Source: Massilia sp. METH4
GTDB taxonomy: Bacteria > Pseudomonadota > Gammaproteobacteria > Burkholderiales > Burkholderiaceae_D
Assembly (NCBI RefSeq): GCF_037094685.1
Contig: NZ_CP146614.1
Location: 3,906,001-3,970,000, forward strand
Reading direction: 5' to 3'
Length of the DNA stretch: 64,000 nucleotides
The notes beneath the pieces are model-generated. The model was not told the DNA's origin, ran no database searches, and saw only the letters and a list, made by a program, of their open reading frames with translations. This document shows, piece by piece, positions 60,496-64,000 of this stretch (position 1 is the first letter of the stretch; each line of letters starts with the position of its first letter). The position numbers were made by a program, and so were the translations under genes.

Positions 60496-61053
60496 TCAAT
60501 CGTCCATCAGGTAGCGCCAGCGCTTCATGTGCCGGCCCATGTCGACGGCTTCGCCATCGGCGATGAAGACGCCGTCGCCCGCGTGGTGGATCAGGCGGCG
60601 CTCGGCCCGGGCGCCGTCGATACGGATACGCGTGACCTCGAGGATGAACATGTTGTACCGCTCCACCATGGCCTCGTCGGCGACGCGGCACTCGAGGTTC
60701 GCGATACACTCGCGGATCAGCGGTGCCGCCACCGTCTTCGCGCGCTGCGCCGTGAGGCCGTGCACGGCGAACTTGTCCACGTCCACGCCGGAGCAGTTGC
60801 CGATCTTCGTCACCTGTTCGGCCAGGTCCACGGTGGGCACGGCGAGCACGCATTCGCCGGTGGCCTGCAAGGTGTCGAAGCTGTGGTCCCACGGCCCGAT
60901 CACGCAGGCCACGAGCGGCGGCTCGTGCTGCAGCATCATGTGAAAGCCCATCGTCATCACGTTGTGCCGTTCGCCATCGCTGGTCGTTACCAGCAGCACG
61001 GGGCCGGATTCGAGCAGGCGGTAGGCTTTCGCTGGGTCGAGTTCCTGGTACAT
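60496..61053 (-). CDS. Flavin reductase-like FMN-binding protein
   Basis: A 185-residue protein of the flavin reductase (FMN-binding split-barrel) family. GPVLLVTTSDGERHNVMTMG at about 17-36 is the flavin-binding start, followed by PPLVACVIGPWDHSFDTL and NCSGVDVDKF. Members supply reduced flavin to monooxygenases or reduce aromatic compounds. It begins at ATG 61053 and converges with the SDR gene. The AraC gene at 61159 is divergent, so it probably controls this reductase. Confidence 0.9.
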   Translation of the reverse strand: MYQELDPAKAYRLLESGPVLLVTTSDGERHNVMTMGFHMMLQHEPPLVACVIGPWDHSFDTLQATGECVLAVPTVDLAEQVTKIGNCSGVDVDKFAVHGLTAQRAKTVAAPLIRECIANLECRVADEAMVERYNMFILEVTRIRIDGARAERRLIHHAGDGVFIADGEAVDMGRHMKRWRYLMDD

Positions 61054-61158
61054 GGTCTTCCTCCCTGGTTGATCATGCCGCCATGGTGCCGCGTGGTGCG
61101 CGATCGGTCCGCCGGGGCCTTGCGCGCGGTGTCGGATCTTTGCTATGAGGAGAATGCC

Positions 61159-62073
61159 ATGCCCCGTACGGCATCGGTCGAGTCGATGAAGGACCATATC
61201 CCCGGCGAGCTGCTGCGCGAGCGCAAGGCGCGCGCGCCGGACGATATCCATGTGGAGATCCACGCGCACGCCGCGGTGCAGGAACCCGTCGTGGTACCCG
61301 CGGTGCCGGAGCCGATGCTGGTATGGATCGTGTCCGGCGAGCCGGTGGTCGAGGAGCGGCCGCTGGGCGGCGAGTGGCTGGCCGTGCCGGTGCGGCGCGG
61401 CGATTTTTACCTGACCACGTCCCCGGCACCGGTGGAGATGCGCTGGCGAAACACGAGCGTGGAACCGTTCCGCGTGATGCATGTGTACCTGGGCTTGCCC
61501 CTGCTGGCGCGCGTCGTGAAGGAACTTACCGGCAAGGAATTGGGGCGCTTCGCGCTGCGCGAAGTGTCCGGCGAGCGCGACGAGGTGCTGGGCGGACTGT
61601 TCCAGGCCCTGCACGGTGCGCTCTCCGGCACCGCGCCGGCCACCCCGTGCTTCGTGCAGGGCGTGGCGCAAGCGATCACGGCGCACGTGGTGGCGCGCTA
61701 TGAGTGCGCCACGGATGGCCGCGCGGTGGTGCGCGGCGGCCTGCCGGCGCACAAGCTGCGCCGCGTGCTCGACGCGATGCATGCCGGCCTGGCCGAACCG
61801 TTCGAGTTGGGCGAGCTGGCGGCGCTGGCCGAGCTGAGTGTGTTCCACTTTTCCCGCGTGTTCAAGCAGGCCACGGGGATGTCGCCGTCGCGCTATTTCG
61901 TGCGGCTGCGCATGGACGAGGCGCGGCGGCTGCTCAGCGACACGGACCAGTCGGTGCTCGACATCGGCCTGGCGGTGGGGTACGGGAGCCCGAGCCACTT
62001 CGCGCAGGTGTTCCGCGAATCGACCGGAACGTCGCCGAGCGCCTGGCGCGCCGCGCGGCGCGGTGGCCCATAG
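61159..62073 (+). CDS. AraC-family regulator with cupin-type sensor domain
   Basis: A 304-residue regulator. The N-terminal 180 residues resemble an AraC-type cupin ligand domain (PMLVWIVSGEPVVEERPLGG, GDFYLTTSPAPVEMRW). The C-terminal DNA-binding part has both helix-turn-helix units (LGELAALAELSVFHFSRVFK, then SVLDIGLAVGYGSPSHFAQV, FRESTGTSPSAWR). GAGGAG precedes ATG 61159. Divergent from the flavin reductase gene and convergent with pirin. The reductase is its most likely target. Confidence 0.91.
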   Translation: MPRTASVESMKDHIPGELLRERKARAPDDIHVEIHAHAAVQEPVVVPAVPEPMLVWIVSGEPVVEERPLGGEWLAVPVRRGDFYLTTSPAPVEMRWRNTSVEPFRVMHVYLGLPLLARVVKELTGKELGRFALREVSGERDEVLGGLFQALHGALSGTAPATPCFVQGVAQAITAHVVARYECATDGRAVVRGGLPAHKLRRVLDAMHAGLAEPFELGELAALAELSVFHFSRVFKQATGMSPSRYFVRLRMDEARRLLSDTDQSVLDIGLAVGYGSPSHFAQVFRESTGTSPSAWRAARRGGP

Positions 62074-62142
62074 CCTGCCGGCTGGGTGCAACATCGTCAA
62101 ACCGCACGCCGCGCCGCCGCCGGGCCGCGCGGCGTGTTCGTG

Positions 62143-62988
62143 TTACAGCACGCCCTCCGCGCGCAGCCGTGCGCCAATGCGGGCGATTTCCGCCTCGCCG
62201 CGCTCCAGTGCCGCCTGGCTCGTGTGCACGGAGTAGTACCCCGTTATCAGGTCGTGCGGGTGCTTCGGCGCGGAGCCCAGCACGAAGTCGGTGTCGCCGC
62301 GCGCGGTGAACACCAGTTCGCCGTTGCCTTCCTCGAACACGGCCACTTCGCGTTCCAGGGTGGTGCCCGCGGTGTCGACGGCACCGCGCCCGACCGCCAG
62401 CCACGCCACGTCATGGCCCACCGGCGGCTGGTAGCGCCACGTTTCGCCGTCGCGCAGCGCCACGTGCAGGTAGTTGATCGGCGCGCGTGGCCGGATGGCG
62501 CTGGTGGCGCTGCCGTACTGGCCGATCACCACGCGCGCCGGGCCGTCCGCCTGCACGTGCTCCGGGGCCAGGTAGATGCTTTGCGTGGGGCCGTTCTCGT
62601 CTTCCGGCGGCAGCGCGAGCCACAGCTGGAAGCCCTTCACGCTGCCGCCGTCGGCCGGGCCGCCCTCGTGCCACACGCCGCCGCCGGCGCGCATCCATTC
62701 GATGCCGCCCACGGGCAGGATGCCGCGGCTGCCGGTCGTCTCGCGGTATTCCAGCGCGCCGTCGAGGATCACGGTCACGGTGGCGATGCCCGAGTGCGGG
62801 TGCATGCCCATCTTGTGTCGCGTCGATTCCAGTTCGAACAGGTCGACGAACACGAAAGGCTTGATCAGTTCTCCCAGGTCGCCGGGGCTGACGAAGCGGG
62901 TCACGCCGCCGCGCCCGCGCCCGCGCGTGCGGTGCGTGATGCGGCGTTCGGTGACGGTTCGAGAGGAAAGGTCGAGGCGTGCATTCAT
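62143..62988 (-). CDS. Pirin family protein
   Basis: A 281-residue double-cupin protein. The first cupin has the metal-binding pattern HPHSGIATVTVIL with LEYRET and GGIEWMRAGGGVWHEG, as in pirins; the second cupin (about 165-270) lacks such ligands. Pirins include quercetinase-like enzymes and redox sensors. ATG 62988 follows AAGGAACCATC, the same leader as doxX. It is divergent from the LysR-type gene at 63088, with the second copy of the 35-base motif between, so it is probably a direct target. Confidence 0.91.
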   Translation of the reverse strand: MNARLDLSSRTVTERRITHRTRGRGRGGVTRFVSPGDLGELIKPFVFVDLFELESTRHKMGMHPHSGIATVTVILDGALEYRETTGSRGILPVGGIEWMRAGGGVWHEGGPADGGSVKGFQLWLALPPEDENGPTQSIYLAPEHVQADGPARVVIGQYGSATSAIRPRAPINYLHVALRDGETWRYQPPVGHDVAWLAVGRGAVDTAGTTLEREVAVFEEGNGELVFTARGDTDFVLGSAPKHPHDLITGYYSVHTSQAALERGEAEIARIGARLRAEGVL

Positions 62989-63040
62989 GATGGTTCCTTG
63001 GTGAGTTGGTATGCAACGATCGTAGGCCCCACCAACCAAT

Positions 63041-63075
63041 CTGAATAGCCGATATAATTCGATACGATCAATCCA
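63041..63075. promoter_or_regulatory. 35-bp conserved motif, copy 2 (pirin/LysR intergenic region)
   Basis: Counterpart of 59593-59627 (28 of 35 identical). It includes a TATAAT at 63053-63058 that can serve as the -10 box of the LysR-type gene starting at 63088, so a bound regulator would control its own transcription as well as pirin. Confidence 0.7.
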
Positions 63076-63087
63076 AGGAGTAGATGG

Positions 63088-64000
63088 ATGCTGGATGCAT
63101 TGTCGCTGGACCAGTTACGCACCTTCATCGCCGCGGCGGAGGAGGGCAGTTTTTCGGCGGCCGGACGGCGCCTGCGCCGCGCGCAATCGGTGGTCAGCCA
63201 CACGCTGGCCAACCTGGAGCTGCAGGTAGGCTTTGCGCTGTTCGAGCGCACCGGCCGCTACCCCGTGCTGACGGAGCAGGGCCGCGCGCTGCTGGAAGAG
63301 GCGCGCGCCGCGGTGGGCAGCATGGATGCGTTCAAGGCGCGCGCCCGCACGCTCGCCGAGGGACTGGAGCCGGAGCTGGCCGTTGCGGTGGACGTGATGT
63401 TCCCGATCGCCACGCTCACGGCGGCCGTGCAGGCGTTCCAGCGGCAGTTCCCGTCCACGCCGCTGCGGCTATACGTGGAGGCGCTGGGCGCCGTGGTGCA
63501 GCCGCTGCTGGCGGGCCAGTGCCGCATCGCGATCATCGGCTCGCTGCCGGACGTACCAGCCGACTGCGTGTCGCAATACCTGCTCGACGTGGCCGCCGTT
63601 ACCGTGGTCGCGCCGGGCCACCCGCTCGCGCAGGTCAAGGGCGTGGTGCTGCGCAAGACCGCCGAGGAACACGTGCAGCTGGTGCTGACGGACCGCTCGT
63701 CGCTGACGCAGGGCCGCAACTTCGGCGTGGTGTCGGACAAGACGTGGCGGCTGGCCGACCTGGGCGCCAAGCACGCGTTCCTGCGCGCGGGGCTGGGCTG
63801 GGGCCACATGCCGCTGCACATGGTGGAAGGGGACCTGAAGGACGGAACCCTGGTGCGCATCGAGCTGGAGACGAGTCCCACCCGCGGGCCGGGCTTTTCG
63901 ATGCATGCCATTCACCGCAAGGATCAGCCGCCGGGGCCGGCAGGCCGCTGGTTCGTGGCTCGGCTGCAGGGCGATCAGGCGCGCGGCGGGCCGGGCGGCA
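63088..64000 (+). CDS. LysR-type transcriptional regulator (cut by right window edge)
   Basis: 304 codons are visible with no stop, so the gene is nearly complete for the family (about 300 residues). The helix-turn-helix is at about 1-60 (LDQLRTFIAAAEEGSFSAAG, RRAQSVVSHTLANLELQVGF), followed by the effector-binding domain (ELAVAVDVMFPIATLTAAVQ, PLLAGQCRIAIIGSLP). AAGGAG precedes ATG 63088. It is divergent from pirin, and a 35-base motif in that gap recurs before doxX/SDR. This suggests a regulon of pirin, doxX, SDR and itself. Confidence 0.9.
   Translation, partial: MLDALSLDQLRTFIAAAEEGSFSAAGRRLRRAQSVVSHTLANLELQVGFALFERTGRYPVLTEQGRALLEEARAAVGSMDAFKARARTLAEGLEPELAVAVDVMFPIATLTAAVQAFQRQFPSTPLRLYVEALGAVVQPLLAGQCRIAIIGSLPDVPADCVSQYLLDVAAVTVVAPGHPLAQVKGVVLRKTAEEHVQLVLTDRSSLTQGRNFGVVSDKTWRLADLGAKHAFLRAGLGWGHMPLHMVEGDLKDGTLVRIELETSPTRGPGFSMHAIHRKDQPPGPAGRWFVARLQGDQARGGPGG

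Overview
The window is high-GC, densely coded DNA with strong Shine-Dalgarno sites, ATGA-type gene overlaps and almost no gaps. Its gene families (a polar-flagellate style chemoreceptor pair, many GGDEF/EAL and hybrid kinase proteins, a fused PhaAB-type cation antiporter, MocR, pirin and DoxX genes, heptad and palindromic intergenic repeats) point to a soil or plant-associated betaproteobacterium of the Oxalobacteraceae, most like Massilia, Duganella or Pseudoduganella. That is an inference from gene content and style, not a database match.

Layout. 1-5.7 kb holds two divergent methyl-accepting chemotaxis receptors and a membrane-bound GGDEF-EAL protein whose leader carries a 7-bp tandem repeat. 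6.0-10.3 kb is one very long secreted RTX protein built from repeated 606-bp and 600-bp modules. 10.4-12.4 kb has a TetR regulator with its operator on its own -10 box, a hydrolase-fold protein lacking its nucleophile, and an ArsC-type reductase. 12.7-16.7 kb has a wrecked sensor kinase, a KaiC-like ATPase with a hybrid kinase, and a tRNA-Val with its own promoter and terminator. 16.8-23.6 kb has a MocR regulator divergent from a GNAT/AhpD/azoreductase run, a metallopeptidase-like protein, a cysteine-hydrolase-like protein and an unusual aspartyl-tRNA synthetase. 23.9-30.7 kb is a plant polysaccharide locus: two GH28 enzymes, a GntR-type regulator with two winged helices, and a GH36 alpha-galactosidase, with palindromic repeats between the divergent halves.

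30.7-40.5 kb is the accessory part. It has two small operons of unknown proteins that share a repeated helical module, a second GGDEF-EAL protein, copies of gene 3' ends stranded in intergenic DNA, a frameshifted small gene, and single-gene functions (methyltransferase, vanadium haloperoxidase-like, AlkB, FosA, VOC protein). 40.6-49.4 kb has a hybrid kinase, a double universal stress protein and a complete Mrp/Pha-type antiporter operon (AB-C-D-E-F-G). 49.6-55.8 kb has a PHB-depolymerase-type esterase, a heavy-metal style two-component system divergent from a HbpS-like and a periplasmic hydroxyisourate hydrolase gene, a DUF2243 membrane protein and an RsbRD-like kinase. 56-64 kb holds oxidoreductases (quinone reductase, SDR, flavin reductase, DoxX, pirin, MBL hydrolase) with LysR and AraC regulators. 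A 35-bp motif occurs in both the doxX/SDR and the pirin/LysR intergenic regions and suggests a small shared regulon.

The most unusual material is the small-protein family at 30.7-34.8 kb, the stranded gene tails near 21.7 and 35 kb, the shared 35-bp promoter motif at 59.6 and 63.0 kb, and the odd AspRS.
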